From Muricoccus harenae (GTDB lineage Bacteria > Pseudomonadota > Alphaproteobacteria > Acetobacterales > Acetobacteraceae), in the NCBI RefSeq assembly GCF_009848505.1, contig NZ_WWDL01000019.1:1-64000 (forward strand): a stretch of DNA of 64,000 nt. Reading direction: 5' to 3'. This document shows, piece after piece, positions 50,833 through 63,081 of the stretch. The stretch's first letter is position 1. Every line of letters starts with the position of its first letter. The notes under the pieces are model-generated. The model saw nothing but the letters and a program-made list of their open reading frames with translations, did not search any database and was not told the origin of the DNA. Made by a program: the position numbers and the translations under genes.

Positions 50833-51840
50833 CTATTCCGCGGCGGCGACGGGCCGGCCGGCGGAGGGGGTCCGAAGGGGGCGGGGGAGATTGAAGATGA
50901 CCGTTTCCTCGGCGACGATGAGGTTCTCGATCCGCACGTCGAAGCGCTCCCGCAGCCGCTCGACAACCTCCTCCACCAGCACCTCCGGCGCGCTCGCGCC
51001 GGCCGAGATGCCGACCGTGCCGAGGCCGTCGGCCATGGCGGGATCGAAGTCCCGCCCGCGCTGCACCAGCACGGCGCGTGGGCAGCCGGCGCGCTCCGCC
51101 ACCTCCCGCAGCCGGACGGAATTGGAGGAATTCGGCGCACCCACCACGACGATGAGGTCACATTGCGCGGCGATCGCCTTCACCGCCGCCTGGCGGTTGG
51201 TGGTCGCGTAGCAGATGTCCCCCTTCACCGGGGCCGACATATGCGGGAAGCGGGCGCGCAGCACGTCCAGCACGGCCGTGGTGTCGTCGATGGAAAGGGT
51301 GGTCTGGGTGGCATAGGCCAGCGGGCCCTCGGGCGGCTGCACCAGGGCCGCCTGCTCGGCATCCTCCACCAGCGTCACGGCACCTTCGGGCAGCTGGCCC
51401 ATGGTGCCGATCACCTCGGGATGGCCGGCATGGCCGATCAGCAGGATATGGCTGCCGCCGGAATAATGGCGCTCGGCCTCGCGATGGACCTTGCTGACCA
51501 GGGGGCAGGTGGCGTCCAGGAACAGCATCTGGCGGGCCTGGGCAGCGGCGGGAACGGATTTCGGCACCCCATGGGCCGAGAAGATCACGGGCTGGCCATC
51601 ATCCGGGATCTCGTCCAGCTCCTCGACGAAGATGGCGCCCTTGGCCTCCAGCCCCTCCACCACGAAGCGGTTGTGGACGATCTCATGCCGCACATAGACG
51701 GGCGCGCCGAAGCGCTGGATCGCCAGCTCCACGATCTTGATGGCACGGTCCACGCCTGCGCAGAAACCGCGCGGGCCGGCCAGCAGCACCTTGAGAATGG
51801 GCTTCACGGCGGCCCCGGGGATGTTTGCGGTCTGGTCCAT
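50833..51840 (-). CDS. ispH: 4-hydroxy-3-methylbut-2-enyl diphosphate reductase
   Basis: 335 residues. Seen: [20 protein letters not shown] (first cluster Cys), [56 protein letters not shown] (second Cys), [11 protein letters not shown], and [20 protein letters not shown] (third Cys); the conserved [10 protein letters not shown] motif also appears. This is the [4Fe-4S] enzyme of the last step of the MEP isoprenoid pathway. First gene of the ispH-thrB-rnhA operon, with the lipoprotein gene divergent 169 bases away. Confidence 0.95.
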   Translation of the reverse strand: MDQTANIPGAAVKPILKVLLAGPRGFCAGVDRAIKIVELAIQRFGAPVYVRHEIVHNRFVVEGLEAKGAIFVEELDEIPDDGQPVIFSAHGVPKSVPAAAQARQMLFLDATCPLVSKVHREAERHYSGGSHILLIGHAGHPEVIGTMGQLPEGAVTLVEDAEQAALVQPPEGPLAYATQTTLSIDDTTAVLDVLRARFPHMSAPVKGDICYATTNRQAAVKAIAAQCDLIVVVGAPNSSNSVRLREVAERAGCPRAVLVQRGRDFDPAMADGLGTVGISAGASAPEVLVEEVVERLRERFDVRIENLIVAEETVIFNLPRPLRTPSAGRPVAAAE

Positions 51841-52009
51841 GGCGTGCCACTTGGTCCTTCGGCGCCGGCGCGTACAGCCCCCGGCCGGACCGTGGGCGGC
51901 GCGATCCTAGCTGCCCTGGGCCCGGCCGCACAGGGTGTAGCCGATGACGCCGTTGCAAGACCGTTCACGGGCTCCTGCTTCGCGGGCTCCGGGCGAGGAG
52001 TGCTCCCGC

Positions 52010-52552
52010 GTGACCCGATCGATCCTCCTGGCCTTTGCGGCCCTGCCCCTCCTGGCCGGCTGCGGTGGCGAGGGCAGCGTGCTGCAGCAGCGGCCCCAGG
52101 CGCCCTGCCCCCGGGTGGCGCTGCTGGCCGAGGCGGTGGACCTCACCCGGTACCGTCCCGGCGCCACGCCGGACCCGGGCGCATTGGAGGTGGACGCCCG
52201 GATGACCGGCTTCCAGGCGCGCTGCGACTATGCCCCCCGCGATACCGGGCTGGACGTGACGCTGGTGGTGCAGGTGGCGGCCGAGCGCGGCCCCGCCGCC
52301 TCGGGCCGCGCGGCCGAGCTGCCCTACATGATTGCCGTGACGGATGAGGCCGAGGGCCGCGTCCTCAACAAGGCAACGGACACGCTGCAGGTGACCTTCG
52401 CGAATGGGGAGCGGCGCAGCACCGCCCAAGGCGAGCAAATGATGGTCCGCATCCCCGGCAATGTGCAGCGGGCCGCGGAGAGGGCGATCCTGCTCGGCTT
52501 CCAGCTGACGCCCGAGCAGTTGGCGGCCAACCGGCGGCGCGGCGTCCGGTGA
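52010..52552 (+). CDS. Putative outer-membrane lipoprotein
   Basis: 180 residues from GTG 52010 with GAGGAG nine bases upstream. Seen: TRSILLAFAALPLLAGCGGE, a lipoprotein signal peptide with the lipobox LAGC; the mature part has two further Cys (APCPRVALLAEAVDLTRYRP and GFQARCDYAPRDTGLDVTLV) and ends in a domain with IPGNVQRAAERAILLGFQLT. Similar small lipoproteins are common in Acetobacteraceae upstream of gcvT, but I know no function. It is divergent from ispH and 350 bases upstream of gcvT; the riboswitch in between makes it a separate unit. Confidence 0.75.
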   Translation: MTRSILLAFAALPLLAGCGGEGSVLQQRPQAPCPRVALLAEAVDLTRYRPGATPDPGALEVDARMTGFQARCDYAPRDTGLDVTLVVQVAAERGPAASGRAAELPYMIAVTDEAEGRVLNKATDTLQVTFANGERRSTAQGEQMMVRIPGNVQRAAERAILLGFQLTPEQLAANRRRGVR

Positions 52553-52665
52553 CGGTCGCGCTGGAGGGGCGGGCTGGCAGGCGCGCCGGCGGCCAGGCTG
52601 ATCGGCGCGCCTTGGTGGTTGCGCCAGACGTCGCATTCGGGCACCACTGCCGCACCCGCTGATAC

Positions 52666-52860
52666 CGCGCGGGAGAGAGGGGCGCCCCGGCCTGCCGGGC
52701 TGCCTCCGCCGAAGGCGCAACCGGCCCCCGGAAACGCTCAGGCAGAAGGACCGCGCGGAGAAGGGGCCTCTGGAAAGCCCGTGGCCTGAACAGGCCATGG
52801 CACCGACGGAGTAAGGGAAGCCCGCTTCCCGAATCTCTCAGGTTCCGGGACAGAGGGGGG
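52666..52860 (+). ncRNA. Tandem glycine riboswitch
   Basis: Two consecutive glycine aptamers. The first has GGGAGAG at 52671, CCGAAGGCGCAA near 52709 and CTCAGGCAGAAGGAC near 52738. The linker is followed by CTCTGGAAAG at 52769, CACCGACGGAGTAAG at 52801 and TCTCTCAGGTTCCGGGACAG at 52835. All conserved landmarks of the gcvT element are present in order. It ends about 45 bases before gcvT, so it should switch the operon on when glycine is high. Confidence 0.93.
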
Positions 52861-52903
52861 CCACGATCTGAACCGGCTGCCTTCGTGCGGCCCTGGGGGA
52901 TAC

Positions 52904-54022
52904 GTGGCCGATACCGAAACGCTGTTGGAAACGCCGCTGGCCGACCTGCACCGCGAGTTGGGCGGGCGCATGGTGGGCTTCGCGGGCTACGCCATGCCGG
53001 TGCAATACCCGGCGGGCATCATTGCCGAGCACCAGGCCTGCCGGGCCGACGCCGCTTTGTTCGACGTCTCCCATATGGGCCAGGCGGAGCTGCGGGGCGA
53101 AGGCGCCGCGGCGGCGCTGGAGCGCGTGACGCCCGCTGAAGTGCAGGCTCTGAAGCCCGGCCGCCAGCGCTACGGCCTGCTGATGACCGAATCGGGCGGG
53201 ATCATCGACGACTTCATGGTCGCCAACCTGGGCGACCGGCTGTTCCTGGTGCTGAACGCCTCCCGCAAGGCGGTGGACCTCCAGACGATCGGCGCTGCCC
53301 TGCCGGCGGGCGTCTCGCTGGTGCCGCGGCCCGATCGCGCGCTGCTGGCGCTGCAAGGGCCGGGGGCGGAAGCGATCCTGGCCGGGCTGGCCGAGGGTGT
53401 CGCCGCCATGTCCTTCATGGGCGTGCTGGAAACCCCTGTTGCCGGCGTTCCGGCCCTCGTCACCCGCTCCGGCTATACCGGGGAGGACGGGTACGAAATC
53501 GGCATCCCCGCCGAGAGCGCCGATGCCGTGGCCCGGGCGCTGCTGGCGGTGGGCGCGGTCCCGGCCGGGCTTGGCGCGCGGGACAGCCTGCGGCTGGAGG
53601 CCGGGCTGCCGCTCTATGGCCAGGATATCGACGAGACGACCTCCCCGGTGGAGGCCGCGCTGACCTTCAGCCTCGGCAAGCGCCGCCGCATGGCCTGGGA
53701 CTTCCCGGGTGCCGAGCGTGTGCGGGAGGAGCTGGACCACGGCCCGAAGCGCCTGCGCGTCGGCATCCTGCCGGATGGGCGCCAGCCCGCCCGGGCGCAT
53801 ACGCCCATCGCCATCGGCGGCACGACCATCGGCGAGGTGACCAGCGGCGGCTTCGGGCCTTCGCTGAATGCCCCCGTCGCCATGGGGTATGTCGCCCGCG
53901 ACCATGCCGCCGATGGCACGGCGCTTGAACTGATGGTGCGTGGCCGGACCATTCCCGCGCGCATCGCTTCCACCCCCTTCGTTCCCCATCGCTACAAGCG
54001 CGCCGCAGGAGCCACCGCATGA
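52904..54022 (+). CDS. gcvT: Glycine cleavage system T protein, aminomethyltransferase
   Basis: 372 residues from GTG 52904. Seen: [57 protein letters not shown], the folate-binding region [40 protein letters not shown] and, at the end, [20 protein letters not shown]. The protein moves the aminomethyl group from lipoyl-GcvH to tetrahydrofolate, releasing ammonia. First gene after the glycine riboswitch; its stop overlaps the gcvH start by four bases (ATGA). Confidence 0.95.
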   Translation: MADTETLLETPLADLHRELGGRMVGFAGYAMPVQYPAGIIAEHQACRADAALFDVSHMGQAELRGEGAAAALERVTPAEVQALKPGRQRYGLLMTESGGIIDDFMVANLGDRLFLVLNASRKAVDLQTIGAALPAGVSLVPRPDRALLALQGPGAEAILAGLAEGVAAMSFMGVLETPVAGVPALVTRSGYTGEDGYEIGIPAESADAVARALLAVGAVPAGLGARDSLRLEAGLPLYGQDIDETTSPVEAALTFSLGKRRRMAWDFPGAERVREELDHGPKRLRVGILPDGRQPARAHTPIAIGGTTIGEVTSGGFGPSLNAPVAMGYVARDHAADGTALELMVRGRTIPARIASTPFVPHRYKRAAGATA

Positions 54023-54396
54023 GCCAGACCCGTTTCGCCGCGAGCCATGAATGGGTCCGCCTGGATGGCGACACCGCGACGGTGGGCATTTCCGACCATG
54101 CGCAGAACGCGCTGGGCGACGTGGTCTTCGTCGAGCTGCCCGAGCCGGGCCGCGCGGTGGAGGCGGGCGAGGCCGTGGCGGTGGTGGAGAGCGTGAAAGC
54201 CGCTTCCGACATCTACGCGCCCGTGGCGGGCACCATCGCCGCGGCGAATAGCGGCTTGGTCGATGATCCGGGGCTGGTGAACCGAGACCCGATGGGCGAG
54301 GGCTGGTTCTTCACCATCACCCCGCGCGACGCGGCCGATATCGGCAAGCTGATGGATGCGGACGCCTACGCAAAGCATGCGGAGGAAGGGAATTGA
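54019..54396 (+). CDS. gcvH: Glycine cleavage system H protein
   Basis: 125 residues. Seen: [20 protein letters not shown], the family opening, then [20 protein letters not shown] and [19 protein letters not shown] with lipoylated Lys60, and [20 protein letters not shown]. It carries the aminomethyl arm between GcvP, GcvT and lipoamide dehydrogenase. Overlaps gcvT and gcvP by four bases each. Confidence 0.96.
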   Translation: MSQTRFAASHEWVRLDGDTATVGISDHAQNALGDVVFVELPEPGRAVEAGEAVAVVESVKAASDIYAPVAGTIAAANSGLVDDPGLVNRDPMGEGWFFTITPRDAADIGKLMDADAYAKHAEEGN

Positions 54397-57296
54397 GCGC
54401 GCTCGACCAACTCGCGGCGCTGGAGGACACCGCCGCCTTCGCCACCCGACACATTGGGCCCTCCGAGGGCCAGGTCGCCGCCATGCTGCGCGTGGTGGGG
54501 GTGGACAGCCTCGAAGCCCTGGCCGGGCGCACCGTGCCGTCGGCCATCCGCGACAGCCATCTGGACGCGCTGCCGCCGCCGGTGGGCGAGGCCGCCGCCA
54601 TCGCGGAGCTTCGCGCGCTGTCGGAGCGGAATCTGCGCGTGAAGTCGCTGATCGGTTGCGGCTACAACGGTACGCATGTGCCGCCGGTGATCCAGCGCAA
54701 CGTGCTGGAGAATCCGGGCTGGTACACGGCCTACACCCCTTATCAGGCCGAACTCGCCCAGGGCCGGCTGGAAGCGCTGCTGAACTTCCAGACCATGGTC
54801 TGCGACCTGACCGGCCTGCCGGTGGCGAATGCCTCGCTGCTGGACGAGGCGACGGCGGCCGCCGAGGCGATGGCGCTTGCCCTGGCTGCGCACAAGACGA
54901 AGTCCATGACGCTGGTGGCGGCGCCGGACCTGCACCCGCAGACATTGGCGGTGCTGCGCACACGCGCGGAGCCGCTGGGCGTCACCATCCATGTGACGGA
55001 TGACGCGGCGGAGTATGCCGCCCTGAAGCCCTTCGCGGTGGTGCTCTCCTATCCCGGCACCACGGGCGAGGTGCGCGATATCGCCCCCGCCATCGCCGCC
55101 GCCCAGGCGGCCGGCGCGCTGGCCATCGTGGCCGCCGACATCCTGGCGCTGACCATCCTGACGCCGCCGGGCGAGATGGGTGCCGATGTGGTGGTGGGCA
55201 ACACCCAGCGCTTCGGCGTGCCCATGGGCTATGGCGGCCCGCATGCTGCTTACATGGCCGTGAAGGACGGGCTGAAGCGGCTGATGCCGGGGCGCCTGGT
55301 TGGCGTGTCCGTCGATGCTGCCGGGCGCCCGGCCATGCGGCTCGCGCTGCAGACGCGCGAGCAGCACATCCGGCGCGAGAAGGCGACGAGCAACATCTGC
55401 ACTGCCCAGGTGCTGCTGGCCGTGATGGCGAGCATGTATGCCGTGTGGCACGGCCCGGAGGGGCTGACCCGCATCGCCCGCCGCACCCATCTGCTGGCGA
55501 CCCTGCTGGCCGATGCGGCGGAGCGCGCGGGCTTCAAGCTGCGCCACGAATGCTTCTTCGACACGGTGGCGATCGAGGCCGGCGACAAGGCCGATGCGCT
55601 GATGGAGGCCGCGCTGAAGGCCGGCTTCAACCTGCGCCGCGTCGATGCGGGTTGCGTTGCCATTGCGCTGGACGAGACGGTGACGCGGCAGGAGCTGATC
55701 GCGCTCGATGTCGCGCTCTGCGCCGCCGCGGGATGCGAGCGCCTGGGGCTGGCCGAGTTGGCCGCGCCGGGGCGCCTGCCGGCCTTGCTCGCGCGCCGCT
55801 CATCCTTTCTGACCGCCGCCGTCTTCCGCGCGCATCATGCCGAGCACGCGATGCTGCGCTACCTGAAGCGGCTGGAGGACAAGGACGTCGCGCTGAATCG
55901 CAGCATGATCCCGCTGGGGTCCTGCACGATGAAGCTGAACGCCACGGCGGAGATGATTCCGGTCACCTTCCCCGGCTTCTCCGACATCCATCCCTTCGCC
56001 CCGGTGGATCAGGCGCGGGGCTATATCGAGATGATCAAGCGTCTCGAAACCTGGCTTTGCGCCTGCACCGGCTTCGCGGCCGTGTCGCTGCAGCCGAATG
56101 CGGGAAGCCAGGGCGAATATGCCGGGCTTCTGGCGATCCGCGCCTTCCACAAGGCAAATGGGCAGGGGCATCGCGACATCTGCCTGATCCCGTCCTCCGC
56201 CCATGGCACCAATCCGGCCTCGGCCGTGATGGCGGGCATGCGCGTGGTGGTGGTGGGCTGCGACCGCGACGGCAATGTCGATCTCGACGACCTGCGCGCG
56301 AAGATCGACCAACATGCGGCGAACCTCTCCGCGCTGATGATCACCTATCCCAGCACGCATGGCGTGTTCGAGGAGGGCATCCGCACGATCTGCGATTCCG
56401 TCCATGCGGCGGGCGGGCAGGTCTATATGGACGGCGCGAACATGAACGCGCAGCTGGGCCTGACCAGCCCGGCGGCGATCGGCGCCGATGTGTGCCACCT
56501 GAACCTGCACAAAACCTTCTGCATCCCGCATGGGGGCGGCGGGCCGGGCGTGGGGCCGATCGGCGTCGCGGCGCATCTGGCGCCGCATCTGCCGAACCAT
56601 CCCATGGTGGCCGAGGCTGGGCCGGCGACGGGCTTCGGCCCCGTCTCCGCCGCGCCATTCGGCAGCGCCAGCATCCTGCCGATCTCCTATGCCTATATCC
56701 GCATGATGGGCGGCGCGGGGCTGACGCGGGCGACGCAGGTGGCGATCCTCAATGCCAACTACGTCGCCAAGCGCCTCGATGGCCACTTTCCCGTGCTCTA
56801 TCGCGGCCGCCAGGGCATGGTGGCACATGAATGCATTCTGGATTGCCGCGGCTTCCAGCAGGGTGGCGGCGTGCTGGTCGAGGACATCGCCAAGCGCCTG
56901 CAGGATTACGGCTTCCATGCGCCGACCATGTCCTGGCCGGTGGCGGGCACGCTGATGGTGGAGCCCACCGAAAGCGAGCCGCAGGAGGAGCTGGACCGCT
57001 TCGTCGATGCCATGATCTCCATCCGCGCCGAAATCCGCGCGGTGGAGCAGGGCAAGTCGGACAAGGCCGACAATCCGCTGAAGAACGCCCCGCACACCGC
57101 GGAGGAGGTGACGGCGGAAAGCTGGACGCACCCCTATTCGCGCCAGGAGGCCGCCTTCCCGCTGCCCTGGATCGCGGGCCAGAAGTACTGGCCGCCGGTG
57201 AAGCGTGTGGACAATGTGTATGGCGACCGTAATCTCGCCTGCACCTGCGCGCCGCTGGAGGCCTATATGGAAACGCCCAAGGTCGCTGCCGAGTGA
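54393..57296 (+). CDS. gcvP: Glycine dehydrogenase (decarboxylating), single-chain P protein
   Basis: 967 residues, the fused GcvP form (not split into GcvPA and GcvPB). Seen: [135 protein letters not shown] and [19 protein letters not shown], whose Lys binds PLP. It decarboxylates glycine and loads the aminomethyl group on GcvH. Overlaps the Nudix gene downstream by four bases, so that gene belongs to the same transcript. Confidence 0.96.
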   Translation: MSALDQLAALEDTAAFATRHIGPSEGQVAAMLRVVGVDSLEALAGRTVPSAIRDSHLDALPPPVGEAAAIAELRALSERNLRVKSLIGCGYNGTHVPPVIQRNVLENPGWYTAYTPYQAELAQGRLEALLNFQTMVCDLTGLPVANASLLDEATAAAEAMALALAAHKTKSMTLVAAPDLHPQTLAVLRTRAEPLGVTIHVTDDAAEYAALKPFAVVLSYPGTTGEVRDIAPAIAAAQAAGALAIVAADILALTILTPPGEMGADVVVGNTQRFGVPMGYGGPHAAYMAVKDGLKRLMPGRLVGVSVDAAGRPAMRLALQTREQHIRREKATSNICTAQVLLAVMASMYAVWHGPEGLTRIARRTHLLATLLADAAERAGFKLRHECFFDTVAIEAGDKADALMEAALKAGFNLRRVDAGCVAIALDETVTRQELIALDVALCAAAGCERLGLAELAAPGRLPALLARRSSFLTAAVFRAHHAEHAMLRYLKRLEDKDVALNRSMIPLGSCTMKLNATAEMIPVTFPGFSDIHPFAPVDQARGYIEMIKRLETWLCACTGFAAVSLQPNAGSQGEYAGLLAIRAFHKANGQGHRDICLIPSSAHGTNPASAVMAGMRVVVVGCDRDGNVDLDDLRAKIDQHAANLSALMITYPSTHGVFEEGIRTICDSVHAAGGQVYMDGANMNAQLGLTSPAAIGADVCHLNLHKTFCIPHGGGGPGVGPIGVAAHLAPHLPNHPMVAEAGPATGFGPVSAAPFGSASILPISYAYIRMMGGAGLTRATQVAILNANYVAKRLDGHFPVLYRGRQGMVAHECILDCRGFQQGGGVLVEDIAKRLQDYGFHAPTMSWPVAGTLMVEPTESEPQEELDRFVDAMISIRAEIRAVEQGKSDKADNPLKNAPHTAEEVTAESWTHPYSRQEAAFPLPWIAGQKYWPPVKRVDNVYGDRNLACTCAPLEAYMETPKVAAE

Positions 57297-57868
57297 CCGA
57301 AACGCTATGGGAGGTCCTCTCCTCCCGCACCGCGCTGCGCGATCGCTGGATCGACGTGACGGCGGAGGCGGTGCGGGATGCGCGCGGCAACGTGCTCGAC
57401 CCCTTCTACACCCTCTCCTATCCGGACTGGGTGCATGTGGTGGCGATCACGCCGGCGGATGAGCTGGTGCTGGTGCGCCAGTACCGGCACGGCGTGCGCG
57501 CCTGGCTGCTGGAACTTCCGGCCGGTGGTGTCGACAAGGACGATGTGGACCCTTCCATCGCGGGCGCGCGCGAGTTGCGCGAGGAAACCGGCTACACCGC
57601 GGCGGAATGGCGCTATGTCGGCGCATTCAGCCCCAATCCGGCCACGCATCGCAACCGCGTGCACACGGTGCTGGCCCTGGGCGCCACGCTGACAGATATC
57701 ACGCATCATGAGGCCGGAGAGGACATCACGGTGGAGCTCTTGCCCCTCGCGCGCGTGCTCGAAGGGCTGGCCGATGACCTGATGCATCATGGGCTGCACG
57801 TCTCCTCCCTGCTCCTGGCGCTGAAGACCGCCGGACGCCTTGATCTCCGCCTGAAGGACGCACCATGA
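57293..57868 (+). CDS. Nudix hydrolase, ADP-ribose-pyrophosphatase-like
   Basis: 191 residues. Seen: [60 protein letters not shown] and [20 protein letters not shown], then [20 protein letters not shown]. The RELREETGY core of the Nudix box is perfect; the stretch between the Gly and REL is one residue longer than the consensus and its acidic residue is Asp rather than Glu. [10 protein letters not shown] is typical of the ADP-sugar branch. Translated by stop/start overlap with gcvP and the following GNAT gene, hence expressed with glycine cleavage and under the riboswitch. Link to one-carbon metabolism is unexplained. Confidence 0.85.
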   Translation: MTETLWEVLSSRTALRDRWIDVTAEAVRDARGNVLDPFYTLSYPDWVHVVAITPADELVLVRQYRHGVRAWLLELPAGGVDKDDVDPSIAGARELREETGYTAAEWRYVGAFSPNPATHRNRVHTVLALGATLTDITHHEAGEDITVELLPLARVLEGLADDLMHHGLHVSSLLLALKTAGRLDLRLKDAP

Positions 57869-58314
57869 ACGAGATTCGCGTCGTTTCCGCCGAGCAGCGC
57901 CACCGCGCGGACTGGGATCGCCTCTATGCCGGCTACGCGGAATTCTACCGCGTCACGCAGACGCCGGAGATGCGGGACCGCGTCTGGGCCTGGATCCAGG
58001 ACCCCACGCATGAAACCCATGGTTTCGTGGCCGAGGATGGGGAAGGCCGCGCCGTCGGCCTCGCGCATTTCCGCGCCTTCGCCCGCCCACTCTCCGCCAG
58101 CACCGGTGGCTTCCTGGACGATCTCTTCGTCGATCCCCATATGCGCGGCAAGCGCGTGGCCGACGCGCTGATCGCCGCCATTGCCGAAGAAGGCCGCCGG
58201 AAGGGCTGGAGCGTCATTCGTTGGATCACCGCCGAGGACAACCACCGCGCCCGAGCGGTTTACGACCGGGTCGCGAAGCTCACCCCCTGGCGGACCTACG
58301 ACATCCCCCTGTGA
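57865..58314 (+). CDS. GNAT-family N-acetyltransferase
   Basis: 149 residues, one GNAT domain. Seen: RHRADWDRLYAGYAEFYRVT, GFVAEDGEGRAVGLAHFRAF, DDLFVDPHMRGKRVADALIA, where RxxGxx of the acetyl-CoA pyrophosphate loop is RGKRVA, and WITAEDNHRARAVYDRVAKL. The family LFVxPxxRGxGVGxxLI motif therefore has Lys-Arg in place of the usual Gly-x-Gly, a small deviation. The acceptor is unknown. It overlaps its neighbours on both sides by four bases. Confidence 0.85.
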   Translation: MNEIRVVSAEQRHRADWDRLYAGYAEFYRVTQTPEMRDRVWAWIQDPTHETHGFVAEDGEGRAVGLAHFRAFARPLSASTGGFLDDLFVDPHMRGKRVADALIAAIAEEGRRKGWSVIRWITAEDNHRARAVYDRVAKLTPWRTYDIPL

Positions 58315-59261
58315 AGCGCCGGGCGCTCCTCGGAGCGCCCGCCCTGCTGCCCTTCCTCGCCGGGCCCGGCTGCGCCGGCACGCCCTCGGCCGCACCACGG
58401 CCGATGGAGGCCCGAATCACCGAATCCCGTACCACCTGGCGCGATGCCGCCCGCGCGCGCGACATCCCTGTGCTCATCCGCGAGCCCGCCGGGGCAGGCC
58501 CCGCGCCGGCGGTCCTTATTTCCCCCGGCCTCGGCGGCTCGCGCGAAGGGCTGGCCTATCTTGGCGGGGCCCTGGCGGAGGGCGGTTACCTTGCTGTCCA
58601 TCTCCAGCATCCTGGCTCCGACGACAGTCTTTGGCGCGGCGGTGCCGATCGCATGGTCGGGCTCGCCGCCGGGGCGTTGAACGTGCAGGCGGCGCTCGAC
58701 CGGTTGCTGGACGTGAAGTTCGCGCTCAACCACCTGCCGCCGCGCGCCGATTCCACGCGCCTTGCCATCGCCGGCCATTCCTTCGGCGCCTGGACCGTGC
58801 AGCACATGCTGGGGGAGCGCCTTCCAGGCGGCGACCGCGGCCTCGGCCTGCCCGATCCGCGCCTCAAAGCCGGAGTGGCGCTGTCTCCCATCCCGGCCGT
58901 CGGAATGCCGCCACGCCTGGCTTATGGCGGCTATGTGGTGCCGCTGCTGCACATCACCGGCAGCGAGGACCACGGCTATATCGAGGGCATCCGCGCCCCG
59001 GCGCGGCGCGTGCCCTTCGAGCAGTCGCGCAATCCCGGGGCGCTGGCCGTGCTGCTCGGCGCGATGCATGCCTCCTTCGCGGATGAGCAGGAGGCGGGCG
59101 GGCGCTACGCGGACAGCACCTATCACGCCCGGGCCGCGGCGCTTTCGGTGACCTTCCTGGATGCGGTGCTGCGCGGGGATGCGGCCGCGGCGGCAAGGTT
59201 GCGCGGTGGCGCCATTGGCCTGCTGGGCCCCGGCGACGAATTCGTCGTCCGCGATCTCTGA
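58311..59261 (+). CDS. Exported alpha/beta hydrolase (dienelactone-hydrolase-like)
   Basis: About 316 residues from GTG 58311, overlapping the GNAT stop. Seen: KRRALLGAPALLPFLAGPGC, a signal sequence with a twin-arginine-like start; VLIREPAGAGPAPAVLISPG and GLGGSREGLAYLGGALAEGG; AIAGHSFGAWTVQHMLGERL with the nucleophile Ser; PLLHITGSEDHGYIEGI with the probable acid; and GAMHASFADEQ with the likely His. This pattern is that of the predicted-dienelactone-hydrolase family. Fourth gene in the overlap chain beyond gcvP; substrate unknown. Confidence 0.8.
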   Translation: MKRRALLGAPALLPFLAGPGCAGTPSAAPRPMEARITESRTTWRDAARARDIPVLIREPAGAGPAPAVLISPGLGGSREGLAYLGGALAEGGYLAVHLQHPGSDDSLWRGGADRMVGLAAGALNVQAALDRLLDVKFALNHLPPRADSTRLAIAGHSFGAWTVQHMLGERLPGGDRGLGLPDPRLKAGVALSPIPAVGMPPRLAYGGYVVPLLHITGSEDHGYIEGIRAPARRVPFEQSRNPGALAVLLGAMHASFADEQEAGGRYADSTYHARAAALSVTFLDAVLRGDAAAAARLRGGAIGLLGPGDEFVVRDL

Positions 59262-59316
59262 CCTCTTCCCCTCACCCTCTTCCAAGGCGATTCTGGCGAC
59301 ACGAGAGGGAGGGATC

Positions 59317-60075
59317 ATGCCCCGTTACGATCTGGCCGGCCGCGCGGCGCTGGTAACCGGCGCCGCCTCGGGAATCGGTCTCGCCACGGCGAAGGAGCTG
59401 GCGGCAAATGGCTGCGCCATCGGCCTGAACTTCCTGCCGGACGATCCTCGGGGACCCGAGGCCGCCGCCACCCTGCGCGCCACCGGTGCGACGGTGGTGG
59501 AGGCCCCCGGCGCCATTGGCACGGGAACGGAGGCGGCCATGGTGGAGGCCGCGGTGGCGGCGCTCGGGCGGCTGGACCTGCTGGTGAACAACGCAGGCAC
59601 GCCAGGCGCCAGGCGCAGCATCCCCGGCCATGCGCTGGACGAAATCACGGATGAACTCTGGGACGCGGTGCTGGATACGAATCTGGTCGGCCTCTTCCGC
59701 ACGACCCGCGCGGCGGTGCCGGCGCTGCGGGCGACGCGAGGAGCAGTGGTGAACATCGCCTCGGTCGCCGGGCTCAGCGGGCGTGGCTCCTCCATGGCCT
59801 ATGCGGCGAGCAAGGCGGGGGTGATCGCGCTGACCAAGCACCTGGCCCGCGGGCTGGGGCCGGAGATCCGGGTGAACGCCGTGGCGCCGGGCGCCGTGGA
59901 CAGCACCTGGCAGATCGAATGGACCGAGGCGCAGCGGGCGCAGTCCATCACCAACGCGCCGCTCGGCCGGCGCTGCGTGCCGGAGGATATCGCCGAGGCG
60001 ATTCTCTTCCTCGGTTGCGCGGGCGCCATGGTCACCGGGCAGACGCTGACGGTGGATGGGGGATTGATTCTCTAG
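59317..60075 (+). CDS. SDR-family oxidoreductase
   Basis: 252 residues from ATG 59317 (GAGAGGGAGGG upstream). Seen: [20 protein letters not shown], the cofactor-binding TGxxxGIG near residues 14-21; [39 protein letters not shown] with the catalytic Ser; [15 protein letters not shown] giving Tyr-x-x-x-Lys; and a C-terminal VDGGLIL. A classical, NAD(P)-dependent SDR. The substrate is not indicated. One base separates it from rnhB, so rnhB is probably translated by reinitiation. Confidence 0.9.
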   Translation: MPRYDLAGRAALVTGAASGIGLATAKELAANGCAIGLNFLPDDPRGPEAAATLRATGATVVEAPGAIGTGTEAAMVEAAVAALGRLDLLVNNAGTPGARRSIPGHALDEITDELWDAVLDTNLVGLFRTTRAAVPALRATRGAVVNIASVAGLSGRGSSMAYAASKAGVIALTKHLARGLGPEIRVNAVAPGAVDSTWQIEWTEAQRAQSITNAPLGRRCVPEDIAEAILFLGCAGAMVTGQTLTVDGGLIL

Positions 60076-60076
60076 G

Positions 60077-61935
<1,859 letters not shown>

Positions 61936-61987
61936 TCCCCGCGCGTCGATGCCGGCGCGCAGTGCCGCACCCTTGGGCCTTTGTAGG

Positions 61988-63028
61988 TCAATCGGCGGCT
62001 GCCGCCGCGATCCGGCCGGGCCCGGCGCAGCGAGCCCTCGAGGCCGCCGGCGCCATTCCCATCCGTGTGCGGAAATGCGCCCGCAGCGTGGCGGCTGAGC
62101 CCAGGCCGCTTTCCGCCGCCACCGCCTCCATCCCGAGTGACGTTCCCTCCAGCAGCTCCTTTGCCCGCGCCAGCCGCACCGCGAGGAGCCAGGCGGCCGG
62201 GCTTTCGCCCGTGGCGGCGCGGAAGCGGCGGATGAGGCTGCGGCGGCTCATCCCCGCCTCCGTCGCCATGCGGTCCAGGGGCCAGGCCTCACCGGCGCGG
62301 GCGCGCATCCGGTCCAGCAAGGGGGAAAGCCGCGAGCCTTCATGGGCGGTCGGCACCGGGCGCTCGATGAACTGCGCCTGCCCGCCTTCGCGATGCGGCG
62401 GCACGACCAGCCGGCGCGCGACGGCATTCGCCGCCGCCGGGCCATGGTCCCGCCGGATCAAGTGCAAGCAGAGATCGATCCCCGCCGCCGTGCCCGCTGC
62501 CGTCAGCAGCGATCCGCCATCGACATAGAGCACGTCCGGCATGACGGTCACGGCCGGATGGCGTGCGGCCAGCGCCTCCGCGTAGCGCCAATGCGTGGCG
62601 GCGCGGGCGCCATCCAGCAGGCCCGTCGCGGCGAGGACGAAGGCGCCGGAGCAGAAGGAGAGCAGCCGGACGCCCCGCGCATGGGCGGCCCGCAGCGCCT
62701 CCAGCAGCGCCAGCGGCACGGGCGCATCCACGCCGCGCCAGCCCGGCACGATCACCGTGCCTGCCTGCTCCAGCAGGTCCATCCCGCCATCGGCGAGGAC
62801 GTGGACGCCGCCCATGGCCCGTAATGGCCCTTCCTCCACCGCCGCCACGGCGAAGCGGTACCAGCCCGGCCCCATCTCCGGCCGTGGCAGGCCGAAGACC
62901 TCCACCGCCACGCCGAACTCGAAGGTGCACAGCCCGTCATAGGCGAGGGCGACCACGAGGGGGTTGGCGGGCGGATCGGGGCGCGGGATCTTTGGCACGA
63001 TCCTGACGGTAATCGGCGCGCGGGCCAC
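61988..63028 (-). CDS. GlxA-type AraC regulator with DJ-1/PfpI domain
   Basis: 346 residues. Seen: residues 22-190 a DJ-1/PfpI-like domain (LVVALAYDGLCTFEFGVAVE, TVIVPGWRGVDAPVPLALLE and LLSFCSGAFVLAATGLLDGA with the nucleophile-elbow Cys). Residues 240-335 are an AraC DNA-binding domain (WPLDRMATEAGMSRRSLIRR, then RAHFRTRMGMAP). Known: GlxA-like regulators often control arginine, carnitine or methylglyoxal genes. It is divergent from the rhodanese gene, 53 bases away, which is its nearest possible target. GTG start. Confidence 0.88.
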   Translation of the reverse strand: MARAPITVRIVPKIPRPDPPANPLVVALAYDGLCTFEFGVAVEVFGLPRPEMGPGWYRFAVAAVEEGPLRAMGGVHVLADGGMDLLEQAGTVIVPGWRGVDAPVPLALLEALRAAHARGVRLLSFCSGAFVLAATGLLDGARAATHWRYAEALAARHPAVTVMPDVLYVDGGSLLTAAGTAAGIDLCLHLIRRDHGPAAANAVARRLVVPPHREGGQAQFIERPVPTAHEGSRLSPLLDRMRARAGEAWPLDRMATEAGMSRRSLIRRFRAATGESPAAWLLAVRLARAKELLEGTSLGMEAVAAESGLGSAATLRAHFRTRMGMAPAASRARCAGPGRIAAAAAD

Positions 63029-63081
63029 TCACCAACATTCCTGCGCCCCGGGCAGGTTCGGAACCGGAAGGAGCCGAACCC

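Noticed and set aside
49687-52347. Plus-strand open frame of 886 codons across thrB and ispH
   Set aside because: Both genes on the minus strand are unmistakable and the translation has no domain; shadow frame.
55800-57131. Minus-strand open frame of 443 codons inside gcvP
   Set aside because: gcvP is complete and conserved on the plus strand throughout.
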